Below, piece after piece: positions 1 through 6,643 of a stretch of 18,585 bases of DNA (positions are counted from its first letter, which is position 1; each line of letters begins with the position of its first letter). The translations under genes were made by a program, and so were the position numbers. Source of the stretch: Bacteroidales bacterium (GTDB lineage Bacteria > Bacteroidota > Bacteroidia > Bacteroidales > UBA932); assembly GCA_017483985.1 (NCBI GenBank), contig JAFUUB010000020.1:1-18585 (forward strand), written 5' to 3'. The notes under the pieces are model-generated. The model saw nothing but the letters and a program-made list of their open reading frames with translations. It had not been told where the DNA came from and ran no database searches.

Positions 1-253
1 CTTCGGCCTGAGCCGCCTGTACGAGGTGTCCTGTGAGGAGCTGGACTTCCTGAACAAGCTGGCGCGGAAGATGGACGTGACGGGCTCTCGCGTGATGGGC
101 GGCGGCTTCGGCGGCTGCACGATCAACCTGGTCAAGGACGAACTGTACGACGAATTCGTCGCGACGGCGGTGGCGCGTTTCACGGAGAAGTTCGGCCACG
201 CCCCGAAGGTGTACGACGTCGTGATCAGCGACGGCGCCCGCCGGCTGGAATAA
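1..253 (+). CDS. galK: Galactokinase, C-terminal fragment (5' end outside window)
   Basis: This is the last 83 codons of a galactokinase, the GHMP-family kinase that phosphorylates galactose to galactose-1-phosphate in the cytoplasm (Leloir pathway). The frame is open from base 2, so the gene enters from the left edge; the GTG at 26 is only an internal valine codon. The diagnostic part is GSRVMGGGFGGCTINLV, which is GHMP motif 3 as found in galactokinases, followed by the short C-terminal tail. The stop codon TAA abuts the beta-galactosidase reading frame with no gap, so the two genes are probably co-transcribed and act in sequence: the glycosidase releases galactose and this kinase traps it. 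The N-terminal substrate-binding and ATP-binding motifs lie outside the window. Confidence 0.93.
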   Translation, partial: FGLSRLYEVSCEELDFLNKLARKMDVTGSRVMGGGFGGCTINLVKDELYDEFVATAVARFTEKFGHAPKVYDVVISDGARRLE

Positions 254-286
254 ATGGATATTCCCTGTTTTTTAAAACATATTGGT

Positions 287-2707
287 ATGAAATCCAATTT
301 TTTGACTATGCCCGTTTTGCTGTGGGGCCTTTTATCGGCCGTTTCTTCCACCGCACAGCCTTCCTTCGGGACGGGAACCTTGTTCAATGACGGTTGGATT
401 TTTGTCCAGGAAGAAGCCGCCGGGGCCCAGGCCCCGGCTTTCGATGATGCCGCCTGGACGCCTGTCCAACTTCCGCACGACTGGTCCGTCGAAGGACCGA
501 TGTCGCCGGACAATGCCTCCTGTACCGGATATCTCCCGGCAGGTATCGGGTGGTACCGGAAGCATTTTACGGTCGGCGACCTGCCTGCAGGGAAGACATT
601 TATCTATTTTGAAGGCGTGTATAACCGGTCTTCCGTTTACCTGAACGGCCATTTGCTGGGCGAGCGCCCAAGCGGCTATTCTTCTTTCCTGTACGACATG
701 ACACCCTACCTGAACCGGGAAAGCGACAATGTCCTTGCCGTGCGTGTCGACCATAGCCGGATGGCGGATTCCCGCTTCTATACCGGCTCCGGTATTTACC
801 GGGATGTCTGGCTGGTCAGTTCCGGCGAAACCCATTTCGCCCTGTGGGGCGTCGGGTACAGGACGGTTTCCGTGACGCCGAAACAGGCGGTCATTTCCGT
901 TGACACGCAGGTCGAAGGACCGCTCCCGCCCACTGCACGGCTGTCCCTTTCGCTGAAAGATGCCGCCGGCAAGGTGGTTGCCAAGGCTTCCGCCAAGGCG
1001 CAGGCCCGGCAGGAGGTGGACCTGAAGGTCCCTGCTCCGCACAAATGGGATATTGACGACCCGTATCTGTATACGCTGGAAGTTTCCCTGGCCTCCGGCA
1101 AGCAGGAACTGGACCGGACCCGGCTGACGGTCGGCATCCGTACCCTTGCCTTCAATGCCGATACCGGATTCTCCCTGAACGGGGTGAACCGCAAGATCAA
1201 GGGCGTGTGCGTCCATCATGATGCCGGCGTCCTGGGTGCCGTGGCCCCGGAAGAAGTCTGGGAGAGACGGCTGCGCAACCTGAAGGCCATCGGCGCCAAT
1301 GCCATCCGTACTGCCCACAACCCGCAACCCTCCGTTTTCTATGACCTGTGCGACCGGATCGGACTGCTGGTCATGGACGAAGCCTTCGATGAGTGGGAAT
1401 TCAACAAGAAAAAATGGGTCAAGGGCCGGAACCGGGGAGAGCCTTCCATGGACGGCACGGCGGATTTCTTCAATGAGTGGGGAGAACGCGACGTCGCTGA
1501 CATGGTGCGCCGCGACCGGAACCATCCGTCGATTTTCCTCTGGAGCATCGGTAACGAGGTGGATTACCCGAATGATCCTTATTCGCATCCCATCCTCAAT
1601 TCGGGAGAATTCCAGTTCAACCAGCCCCTGTCCAGCGGCTATCAGCCGGACGCACCGGATGCCATGCGGATCGGCGTGATCGCCAAACGCCTGGCCGCAG
1701 CGGTACGTTCCGTGGATACGTCCCGTCCGGTTACCGGCGCCCTCGCGGGTGTCGAGATGTCCAACGAGACGGAATATCCCCAGGCCGTCGATGTGGTCGG
1801 ATACAATTATACCGAGAACCGCTATGCCAAGGATCATGCGCTGTATCCGGACCGGATCATCTACGGATCGGAGAACAGTACGAGCTTCGAAGCCTGGAAA
1901 GCGGTCAGGGACAACGACTTCATCTTCGGCCAGTTTATTTGGACCGGCATCGACTACCTGGGCGAATCCGGGCTTTGGCCCTCCCGTGGCTCTTCGAGCG
2001 GCATGCTGGACATGGCCGGCAATATCAAGCCCCGCGGCCGCCTGCGTGCTGCCATGTGGCTCGATGAGCCGGTGTGCTACATCGGTACGTCCCCCAAGCA
2101 GGCCCCGCGCCCGGACGGTCGTCCGGTAACGGAGAACAGCGGAGCCTGGGATACCTGGGACTACGAGGAAGGACAGGTCATCCGGGTCGTGTGCTATACC
2201 AACGCCGCCAAGGCCCGCCTGCTCCTCGACGGGAAGGAGGTCGGCGCCATGACCCCGTATAATGATGCGACCGGTATCATCGGCTGGGATGTCCCGTACA
2301 AGGCCGGCGTCCTGAAGGCGGAAGGCTATGACGCCTCCGGCAAGAAGGTCTCCGAGTATGAGATCCGTCCGTCCCTGCGTCCTGCGGCCCTGAAGGCAAC
2401 GGCTTACCAGGCGGAAATAAAGGCCGGCGGCCTGGCGCAGATTTCCGTCGAAGTACTGGATGACAATGGCCGCCTGGTTCCGCTGGGCGACAATGAAATC
2501 ACCTGTACGGTCGAAGGTCCCGGACAATTGCTGGGGCTGGAATCCTCGAATACGACGGATACCGGGAACTGGAATGACAATGTCCAGCGGGCCTTCCGCG
2601 GCCGTTTGCTTGCGTATGTGCGGACGGCCGGCGATCCGGGACGGATCCGGGTCCGGTTCACTTCGCCTTACATCAAGGGTGCGGAGGTTGAGATTACAAC
2701 CCGGTAG
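287..2707 (+). CDS. Secreted GH2 beta-galactosidase with DUF4982-type C-terminal domains
   Basis: Glycoside hydrolase family 2 enzyme, most likely a beta-galactosidase acting in the periplasm or at the cell surface. The frame is open from an ATG at 254, directly after the galK stop. I prefer the ATG at 287 because it gives a normal signal peptide (MKSNFLTMPVLLWGLLSAVSS, cut near STAQ); residue numbers below count from 254. Order: jelly-roll sugar-binding domain (about 40-190, with PHDWSVEGP and GVYNRSSVYLNG), Ig-like domain (200-295), TIM barrel (300-600), DUF4982-like domain (630-705) and a C-terminal Ig/invasin-like domain (710-817). The acid/base is Glu435 in SIGNEV and the predicted nucleophile is Glu540 in IYGSEN. 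Length is typical for Bacteroidales DUF4982 enzymes. The galK neighbour supports galactosides as substrate, but GH2 specificity cannot be fixed from sequence alone. No type IX secretion tail is visible. Confidence 0.93.
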   Translation: MKSNFLTMPVLLWGLLSAVSSTAQPSFGTGTLFNDGWIFVQEEAAGAQAPAFDDAAWTPVQLPHDWSVEGPMSPDNASCTGYLPAGIGWYRKHFTVGDLPAGKTFIYFEGVYNRSSVYLNGHLLGERPSGYSSFLYDMTPYLNRESDNVLAVRVDHSRMADSRFYTGSGIYRDVWLVSSGETHFALWGVGYRTVSVTPKQAVISVDTQVEGPLPPTARLSLSLKDAAGKVVAKASAKAQARQEVDLKVPAPHKWDIDDPYLYTLEVSLASGKQELDRTRLTVGIRTLAFNADTGFSLNGVNRKIKGVCVHHDAGVLGAVAPEEVWERRLRNLKAIGANAIRTAHNPQPSVFYDLCDRIGLLVMDEAFDEWEFNKKKWVKGRNRGEPSMDGTADFFNEWGERDVADMVRRDRNHPSIFLWSIGNEVDYPNDPYSHPILNSGEFQFNQPLSSGYQPDAPDAMRIGVIAKRLAAAVRSVDTSRPVTGALAGVEMSNETEYPQAVDVVGYNYTENRYAKDHALYPDRIIYGSENSTSFEAWKAVRDNDFIFGQFIWTGIDYLGESGLWPSRGSSSGMLDMAGNIKPRGRLRAAMWLDEPVCYIGTSPKQAPRPDGRPVTENSGAWDTWDYEEGQVIRVVCYTNAAKARLLLDGKEVGAMTPYNDATGIIGWDVPYKAGVLKAEGYDASGKKVSEYEIRPSLRPAALKATAYQAEIKAGGLAQISVEVLDDNGRLVPLGDNEITCTVEGPGQLLGLESSNTTDTGNWNDNVQRAFRGRLLAYVRTAGDPGRIRVRFTSPYIKGAEVEITTR

Positions 2708-2736
2708 CGCCCTCCTTTATTCGTGTACGTAAACCC

Positions 2737-2776
2737 ATCCGGCTTCCCGCTGCATGCATGCAGCAGGAAGCCGGAT
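2737..2776. terminator. 40-bp near-perfect palindrome between convergent genes, probable bidirectional terminator
   Basis: The arms ATCCGGCTTCC and GGAAGCCGGAT enclose a self-complementary core built on GCTGCATGCATGCAGC. Only one position, with its symmetric partner, fails to pair. It starts 30 bases after the beta-galactosidase stop and ends 2 bases before the stop of the minus-strand glycosylase gene, so it is placed to end both transcripts. Neither side has a clear T-tract, so termination is inferred from position and fold. Confidence 0.7.
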
Positions 2777-2778
2777 CC

Positions 2779-3351
2779 TTATATCCCCAGGGATTCGAAG
2801 AAGGTCCGGTAGGCGGCCGCCTTTTTCTGGAGGGAGAGGGGATAGGCGCGGGAGGTGGAGGGGAGCCGCCAGAACTGATACGTCCGTCCGGCAATCTGCA
2901 CGGTCACCCATCCGCCGACAGGCGGCGCCGGACAGCCATGGGTCTGGCAAAGGGTGTCGGTTGCTTTCTGGCCGGTGGTGACGATGGCCCGGCATTGCGG
3001 CAGTTTTTCCAGCAGGGCGGGGAGGTCCGTCGGGGTCACGACTTCGAGGAATTTGTCGGAAGCGTTGTCGGCCAGGCGGCGGATTTCGGTGGCCATGTCG
3101 AAGAGGGCGAACCCCTTCTCCCGGCAGAAGGCCATGATCCTTTCCTTGTCGAACCGCTTCTCTCCGGCCACCTCGAAATAGCCTTTTTCCCCGAAGAAAA
3201 CCAGGCCGCAGATCCGCCAGAAATCATTGATCCAGTTCGGGTAGTAGAAGTCCATGCTCCAGCGTTTGGACTGGGGCGGGAAGCTGCCCAGGAAGAGGAC
3301 GCAGGCGTCCGCGGGCAGGAAGGGTTCGAAGGGGTGGCGTTCGGTCGTCAT
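2779..3351 (-). CDS. UDG-superfamily DNA glycosylase, family 6 (hypoxanthine-DNA glycosylase)-like
   Basis: A 190-residue protein of the uracil-DNA glycosylase superfamily, which removes damaged or deaminated bases by hydrolysing the N-glycosidic bond in base-excision repair. The first active-site segment is LFLGSFPP (residues 19-26), followed by YYPNWINDFW (36-45), and the second is LPSTS (163-167). The GSFP...YYxNxxNxFW...LPSTS layout matches the deoxyinosine/hypoxanthine (family 6) group rather than family 1 Ung (GQDPY/HPSP) or TDG/MUG (GINPG). Asn39 and Asn42 are the candidate catalytic residues. The full length fits the family. The gene is transcribed away from the arginase-like gene and towards the beta-galactosidase. 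The ATG at 3351 is the only sensible start. I did not find a convincing promoter: a TACTTTTG lies only a few bases upstream of the start and has no -33 partner. Substrate preference (uracil or hypoxanthine) is inferred. Confidence 0.85.
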   Translation of the reverse strand: MTTERHPFEPFLPADACVLFLGSFPPQSKRWSMDFYYPNWINDFWRICGLVFFGEKGYFEVAGEKRFDKERIMAFCREKGFALFDMATEIRRLADNASDKFLEVVTPTDLPALLEKLPQCRAIVTTGQKATDTLCQTHGCPAPPVGGWVTVQIAGRTYQFWRLPSTSRAYPLSLQKKAAAYRTFFESLGI

Positions 3352-3352
3352 G

Positions 3353-3368
3353 GTTTACAAAAGTAAAC
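3353..3368. repeat. Inverted repeat GTTTAC-AAAA-GTAAAC upstream of the DNA glycosylase gene
   Basis: Perfect 6-bp arms around an AAAA spacer, one base outside the start codon of the minus-strand DNA glycosylase gene. Its right half overlaps the first TAAACAAA copy of the region. It could be a repressor-type operator or a hairpin in the 5' leader. Function is inferred from symmetry and position only. Confidence 0.4.
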
Positions 3369-3440
3369 AAATTATGGGGGATTTCGGCATAAAAAGGGCT
3401 GGATTAGGGTGTAAACAAAAATGTTACAGTTATAAACAAA
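3364..3440. repeat. Three direct copies of TAAACAAA in a divergent intergenic region
   Basis: TAAACAAA occurs at 3364-3371, 3412-3419 and 3433-3440, all in the same orientation, in the AT-rich region between the divergent DNA glycosylase and arginase-like genes. The last two are 21 bp apart (two helical turns) and the first is 48 bp away. Read on the minus strand each copy is TTTGTTTA, so TTTG could also serve as part of Bacteroidota promoters. The region is AT-rich, so chance copies are possible. Confidence 0.4.
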
Positions 3441-3479
3441 TATGTTTCTTGCATTGAAAAACAATTGATTGGATTTATA

Positions 3480-3511
3480 TTTGTTGCTTTCTGCTGAAAT
3501 GACTAACTTTG
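3480..3511 (+). promoter_or_regulatory. Bacteroidota-type promoter of the arginase-like gene
   Basis: TTTG at 3480-3483, then 20 bases, then TAACTTTG at 3504-3511, a full match to the -33/-7 pattern TTTG-N19/20-TAnnTTTG of Bacteroidota sigma factors. Transcription would start near 3517, leaving a leader of about 15 bases before the ATG at 3532. This decides the start codon, because an upstream in-frame ATG at 3469 lies before the promoter and the ATG at 3499 precedes the expected transcription start. Confidence 0.65.
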
Positions 3512-3512
3512 A

Positions 3513-3526
3513 CCGGTTAAAACCGG
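3513..3526 (+). repeat. Inverted repeat CCGGTT-AA-AACCGG at the transcript 5' end
   Basis: Six-base arms separated by AA, lying 1 base after the -7 element and 5 bases before the predicted start codon at 3532. It spans the expected transcription start, so it is better placed to be an operator than a leader hairpin. No regulator can be named. Confidence 0.4.
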
Positions 3527-3531
3527 AAAAC

Positions 3532-4269
3532 ATGCCTTTTTCCTCCACGATCCTCGCGTTTACCGACTTATATGCGTGCGAAAACCTGCCCGTACTGACC
3601 GGCGGACAGGTGGTGGACTGCCGTGACCTGGAGGGGACGAACTGCTATTGTGACCCTGCCGCCGAAGCGGAACTGGCCCGCCGTCTGGCGTCGCTTCCGC
3701 TGCGGGGAATGCACTGGATCGACAGCGGGGACTACCACTATGTCTCGAAACTTTGGACGGACCGGATGACGGAACCCTTCGACCTGGTGGTCGCCGACCA
3801 TCATCCCGACATGCAGGTCCCGGCCTTCGGGGATATCCTCAGTTGCGGCGGCTGGGTCCGGAAGGCGCTGGAGGGGAACCGCTGCCTGCGGGACGTCTGG
3901 CTGGTCGGGATCAACCCGGAGCTGCGGGGTGAATGTGCCGGGTTCGGGGAGCGGGTCCACATCGTCGACCGGGAGGAAGCGGCCGCGGGCGAGCTGCGGG
4001 GCGTTGCGGAGTGGATCCCTTCCGACCTGCCGGTGTACCTTTCCATCGACAAAGACGTCCTCCGCCGGGAGGAGGCCCGGACCAACTGGGACCAGGGATC
4101 GATGACCCTGGACGGGCTGCTGGCATTCATTTCCGGAATCCGTCAACCCCTGGCCGGCGTCGATCTCTGCGGCGGGCTCTCATCCGATAAAGGCGGCAGC
4201 GAGGCGGATTTTTCCATCAACCGGGAAACGAACCGTCGTATTCATGATTTCTTTTCATTATATTTGTAA
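3532..4269 (+). CDS. Arginase/ureohydrolase-fold protein of unknown substrate
   Basis: A 245-residue cytoplasmic protein of the arginase/agmatinase/formiminoglutamase superfamily, whose members use two Mn ions to hydrolyse a C-N bond. All expected metal-ligand motifs are present in order: His69 in DSGDYHY, the DxHxD set Asp89/His91/Asp93 in ADHHPD, and Asp173/Asp175 in SIDKD. The later segment that in arginases reads DxxEVNP, where Glu binds the guanidinium group, here reads GVDLCGGLSSD, so that Glu is absent. The substrate is therefore probably not arginine or agmatine; I leave it unnamed. The frame extends upstream to an ATG at 3469, but the promoter lies inside that extension, so 3532 is chosen. 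A 24-base gap leads to the SUMF1 lipoprotein, suggesting one transcript. The protein is shorter than classical arginases (about 300 residues). Confidence 0.82.
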   Translation: MPFSSTILAFTDLYACENLPVLTGGQVVDCRDLEGTNCYCDPAAEAELARRLASLPLRGMHWIDSGDYHYVSKLWTDRMTEPFDLVVADHHPDMQVPAFGDILSCGGWVRKALEGNRCLRDVWLVGINPELRGECAGFGERVHIVDREEAAAGELRGVAEWIPSDLPVYLSIDKDVLRREEARTNWDQGSMTLDGLLAFISGIRQPLAGVDLCGGLSSDKGGSEADFSINRETNRRIHDFFSLYL

Positions 4270-4293
4270 GACCCAAAGAAAGGTTTTACGAAA

Positions 4294-5691
4294 ATGAAGA
4301 TGAAAAGATGGAACGGCCTGGTGGCGGCGGGACTTCTCCTGCTGCTGGCCGGATGCGGTGGCGGAAACGGGAGCAATACCGAAAGTGCCACTTTAGAAAA
4401 TGTCCAGGAAGTATATGATGTAAAAGGTGTTCCATTCTCGATGAAGGAACTCGTGGGCGGCACGTTCGCCATGGGAACCCAGCGGGATGGACGCATGATC
4501 AAAGGCGCGTCTGCCATCAGCCAGGCGGTCCTGGACGGGTATGCCGTTTCGACCGCTCCGGTCAGCCAGGGGCTCTGGGCGGCCGTGATGGGCGGCAATC
4601 CTTCTTCCGTACAGGATCCCAACCTGCCGGTGGACAAGGTTTCCTGGAAGGATGCGCAGAAGTTCGTCGCGAAGTTGGGCAAGATGACGGGGGTCCCGTT
4701 CATCCTGCCGACGGAGGCCATGTGGGAATACGCGGTCTCCGAGGGCGTTTTCGAGCCGGCGGGGAACCTGCGGGAATGGTGTGGGGACCGTTATTCGGAG
4801 CAGCAGCCGGAATCCATTACCCGTAACCCGGCCGGTCCCGAAGAAGGGGCCCTCCGGGTGGTCCGCACCTATACGGAACGGGCCGGCGTACAGCCGGATA
4901 CCAAGGCGGGCGCCCTGGGCTTCCGGGTGGCTGTCCGTACCGGGAAGCCCTGTCCCGAGGCTGTCGTCAAGGCTGTGGTGGACCTGGAGGTGGACCGCGA
5001 GCAAGTCAGTGCCAATGAGACCTTTACCGTTGGGGATGTCCGTTTCGACATGGTCGGCGTCGCCGGCGGTGCTTTCCACATGGGCGCGACCCCGGAGCAG
5101 GCCGACTACGGCGATGAAATGGAAAAGCCGGTCCGGGAAGTGACGGTCAAGCCGTTCGAGATCGGGAAGACCGAGGTGACGGCCGGACTGTGGAACGCCG
5201 TCATGGGATCCCTGCCGCTGGGCAACGACCTGCGCGAGGCCGACAAACCGGTCATCAATGTCTCTTGGTATGGTGCGCAGCAGTTCATTCTCAAGCTCAA
5301 TGCCATGACCGGCCGCAAGTTCCGCCTCCCGACGGAAGCGGAATGGGAATTTGCGGCCCGGGGCGGTGCGAAATCCCGCGGCTACCGTTTTTCCGGCTCC
5401 AACCAGGTGGGCTCGGTCGCCATATATACGCAGAACAGCAACGGCGGCAGGCCGGAGCGGGTCGCCCGGATGCAGGCCAACGAGTTGGGGCTGTACGATT
5501 TGAGCGGCAATGCCTGGGAATGGTGCCAGGACTGTTTCGGTACCTATGGGCAGACGGTGGAAAAGAGTGAGTGGCATGTCATGCGGGGCGGCAGTGCGGC
5601 CAGCCCGTGGAATGCGTGCCGGGTGTCCAACCGCCAGAAGGTGCCGGCTACCAATGTGAAGGCTTCCTTCGGTTTCAGACTGGCCTTGTAA
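4294..5691 (+). CDS. Lipoprotein with two tandem SUMF1/FGE-like domains
   Basis: A 465-residue exported lipoprotein. A lysine/arginine-rich start, a hydrophobic stretch and the lipobox LLAGC with Cys21 are clear, and a Gly/Ser/Asn linker follows. Two formylglycine-generating-enzyme-like (SUMF1) domains follow. The first (about 47-215) is compact: the usual middle region between FILPTEAMWEYA and GNLREWC is missing. The second (about 249-465) is full, with GGAFHMG, VSWYGAQ, FRLPTEAEWEFAARGG, GNAWEWCQDC, MRGGS and the terminal FGFRLAL. In true FGE two cysteines five residues apart near the C-terminus are needed. Here only one is visible (Cys442), with Ser at the partner position, so enzyme activity is doubtful. 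SUMF1 lipoproteins also include structural proteins of type IX secretion/gliding (GldJ, GldK), but the double-domain arrangement differs. The downstream nuclease starts 2 bases after the stop, implying translational coupling. Confidence 0.87.
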   Translation: MKMKRWNGLVAAGLLLLLAGCGGGNGSNTESATLENVQEVYDVKGVPFSMKELVGGTFAMGTQRDGRMIKGASAISQAVLDGYAVSTAPVSQGLWAAVMGGNPSSVQDPNLPVDKVSWKDAQKFVAKLGKMTGVPFILPTEAMWEYAVSEGVFEPAGNLREWCGDRYSEQQPESITRNPAGPEEGALRVVRTYTERAGVQPDTKAGALGFRVAVRTGKPCPEAVVKAVVDLEVDREQVSANETFTVGDVRFDMVGVAGGAFHMGATPEQADYGDEMEKPVREVTVKPFEIGKTEVTAGLWNAVMGSLPLGNDLREADKPVINVSWYGAQQFILKLNAMTGRKFRLPTEAEWEFAARGGAKSRGYRFSGSNQVGSVAIYTQNSNGGRPERVARMQANELGLYDLSGNAWEWCQDCFGTYGQTVEKSEWHVMRGGSAASPWNACRVSNRQKVPATNVKASFGFRLAL

Positions 5692-5693
5692 AA

Positions 5694-6557
5694 ATGGAAA
5701 AGAAAAAGAGTTCAATCACAGCGTTCGTCGTCCTGCTGGCCTTGGTGCTGGCCGGAACGTATTTCCGGGAGAATGACGGCGCCCGGGATGGCCTGGAACA
5801 GACGGCCAGCGGCATTGCGGAGCAGGTCCGCGTGGCCCGGGAAGGGGAGGTGTCCAAGCAACTCCTCGGTCTGGAGATCCCTTATCTGCTGGCCACCGAG
5901 GACAATACGATCATCGAGCACATGGGATATACCCTGAGTTATAACCATTCCCGTCGGATTCCGAATTGGGTGGCCTATGAACTGCTTGATTCAGAATTGT
6001 ATGGGGACTTCGACCGAGGGGAAGAGTTTAAGCCGGACCCGGCCGTCAAAGGCCGGCAGGCCTACGACAGCGACTATCGCGGGTCGGGCTGGGACCGCGG
6101 CCACATGGCACCGTCCGGAGACATGAAATGGAGTTCGCAGGTCCAGCGGGAATGCTTCTACTTGTCGAACATCTGCCCGCAGAACCACAACCTGAATTCC
6201 GGTGTCTGGAATGACCTGGAGAAGCAGGTCCGTTACGAAGCCCGCTATTACAAGCGGATCTGGGTGGTCTGCGGTCCGGTCGTGGAACGGAACCTGTACG
6301 GGACCATCGGCAGCAACCAGGTCGTCGTGCCCGACGGCTTCTTCAAGGCGCTGCTGGCCCGCCGCAAGAACGGGCAGTACGTGTCCATCGGTTTCTATTT
6401 CCCCAATGAATCCGGGACCCAGTCCCTCAGTTCCTATGCGATGAGCGTGGATGACCTGGAAGACCTGGTCGGTATGGACCTGTTCTACAACCTGGACGAT
6501 GCGGTCCAGGACCGCGTGGAAGCCGTGTATGATCCGTCGGATTGGAAGATCCGGTAA
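5694..6557 (+). CDS. Membrane-anchored DNA/RNA non-specific endonuclease (NUC1/NucA family)
   Basis: A 287-residue nuclease of the beta-beta-alpha-metal family that cuts DNA and RNA without sequence preference, using one Mg ion. An N-terminal hydrophobic helix (residues 8-22) after a short lysine-rich segment predicts a signal anchor or uncleaved signal with the catalytic domain outside the cytoplasm. The active-site motif DRGHM spans 134-138, with His137 as general base. The metal-binding helix has LNSGVWNDLE (167-176), in which Asn168 and Glu176 match the Serratia nuclease ligands. The same frame is open upstream from 5571, but that part is a shadow of the SUMF1 gene. The ATG at 5694 lies 2 bases after the SUMF1 stop and gives the proper N-terminus. 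Likely roles are nutrient scavenging from nucleic acids or degradation of extracellular DNA. No immunity protein is encoded next to it. Confidence 0.92.
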   Translation: MEKKKSSITAFVVLLALVLAGTYFRENDGARDGLEQTASGIAEQVRVAREGEVSKQLLGLEIPYLLATEDNTIIEHMGYTLSYNHSRRIPNWVAYELLDSELYGDFDRGEEFKPDPAVKGRQAYDSDYRGSGWDRGHMAPSGDMKWSSQVQRECFYLSNICPQNHNLNSGVWNDLEKQVRYEARYYKRIWVVCGPVVERNLYGTIGSNQVVVPDGFFKALLARRKNGQYVSIGFYFPNESGTQSLSSYAMSVDDLEDLVGMDLFYNLDDAVQDRVEAVYDPSDWKIR

Positions 6558-6573
6558 AATCCTTACGGTTTTC

Positions 6574-6603
6574 TTGAATTCGTGGGCTTTTTTGTTAAAT
6601 TTG
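6574..6603 (+). promoter_or_regulatory. Promoter of the lplA-gcv operon
   Basis: TTG at 6574-6576, 19 bases, then TAAATTTG at 6596-6603 (TAnnTTTG). Transcription would begin near 6609, with a leader of about 35 bases to the lplA ATG at 6644. No comparable promoter was found between lplA, gcvT, gcvH, gcvPA, gcvPB and lpd, so the six genes probably share this one. Confidence 0.62.
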
Positions 6604-6613
6604 CAAGTTACTC

Positions 6614-6629
6614 TTCCGCTTTAGCGGAA
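6614..6629 (+). repeat. Hairpin TTCCGCT-TT-AGCGGAA in the lplA leader
   Basis: Perfect 7-bp stem with a two-base spacer, a few bases after the expected transcription start and 14 bases before the lplA ATG. A short ATTTT follows, so it could be a weak terminator for the upstream nuclease gene, an mRNA-stabilising 5' hairpin, or an operator. It is too small to be the known gcvT-type glycine riboswitch, and no riboswitch core is seen. Confidence 0.45.
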
Positions 6630-6643
6630 ATTTTGACAGATAA

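Noticed and set aside
332..2527. A 731-codon open frame antisense to the beta-galactosidase
   Set aside because: Same codon-bias effect: the frame is aligned with the sense codons. It has no recognisable domain and no independent start signals.
3358..3365. TACTTTTG on the minus strand as the DNA glycosylase promoter
   Set aside because: It would put the transcript start at the ATG, and there is no TTG 19-20 bases upstream.
5571..5693. Upstream extension of the nuclease frame over 41 codons
   Set aside because: It overlaps the end of the SUMF1 gene in another frame and has cysteine/proline-rich composition unlike the nuclease. The ATG at 5694 gives a normal anchor helix.
6604..6643. A glycine riboswitch before the gcv operon
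   Set aside because: The leader is only about 35 bases and contains one 7-bp hairpin, far too short for the glycine aptamer.
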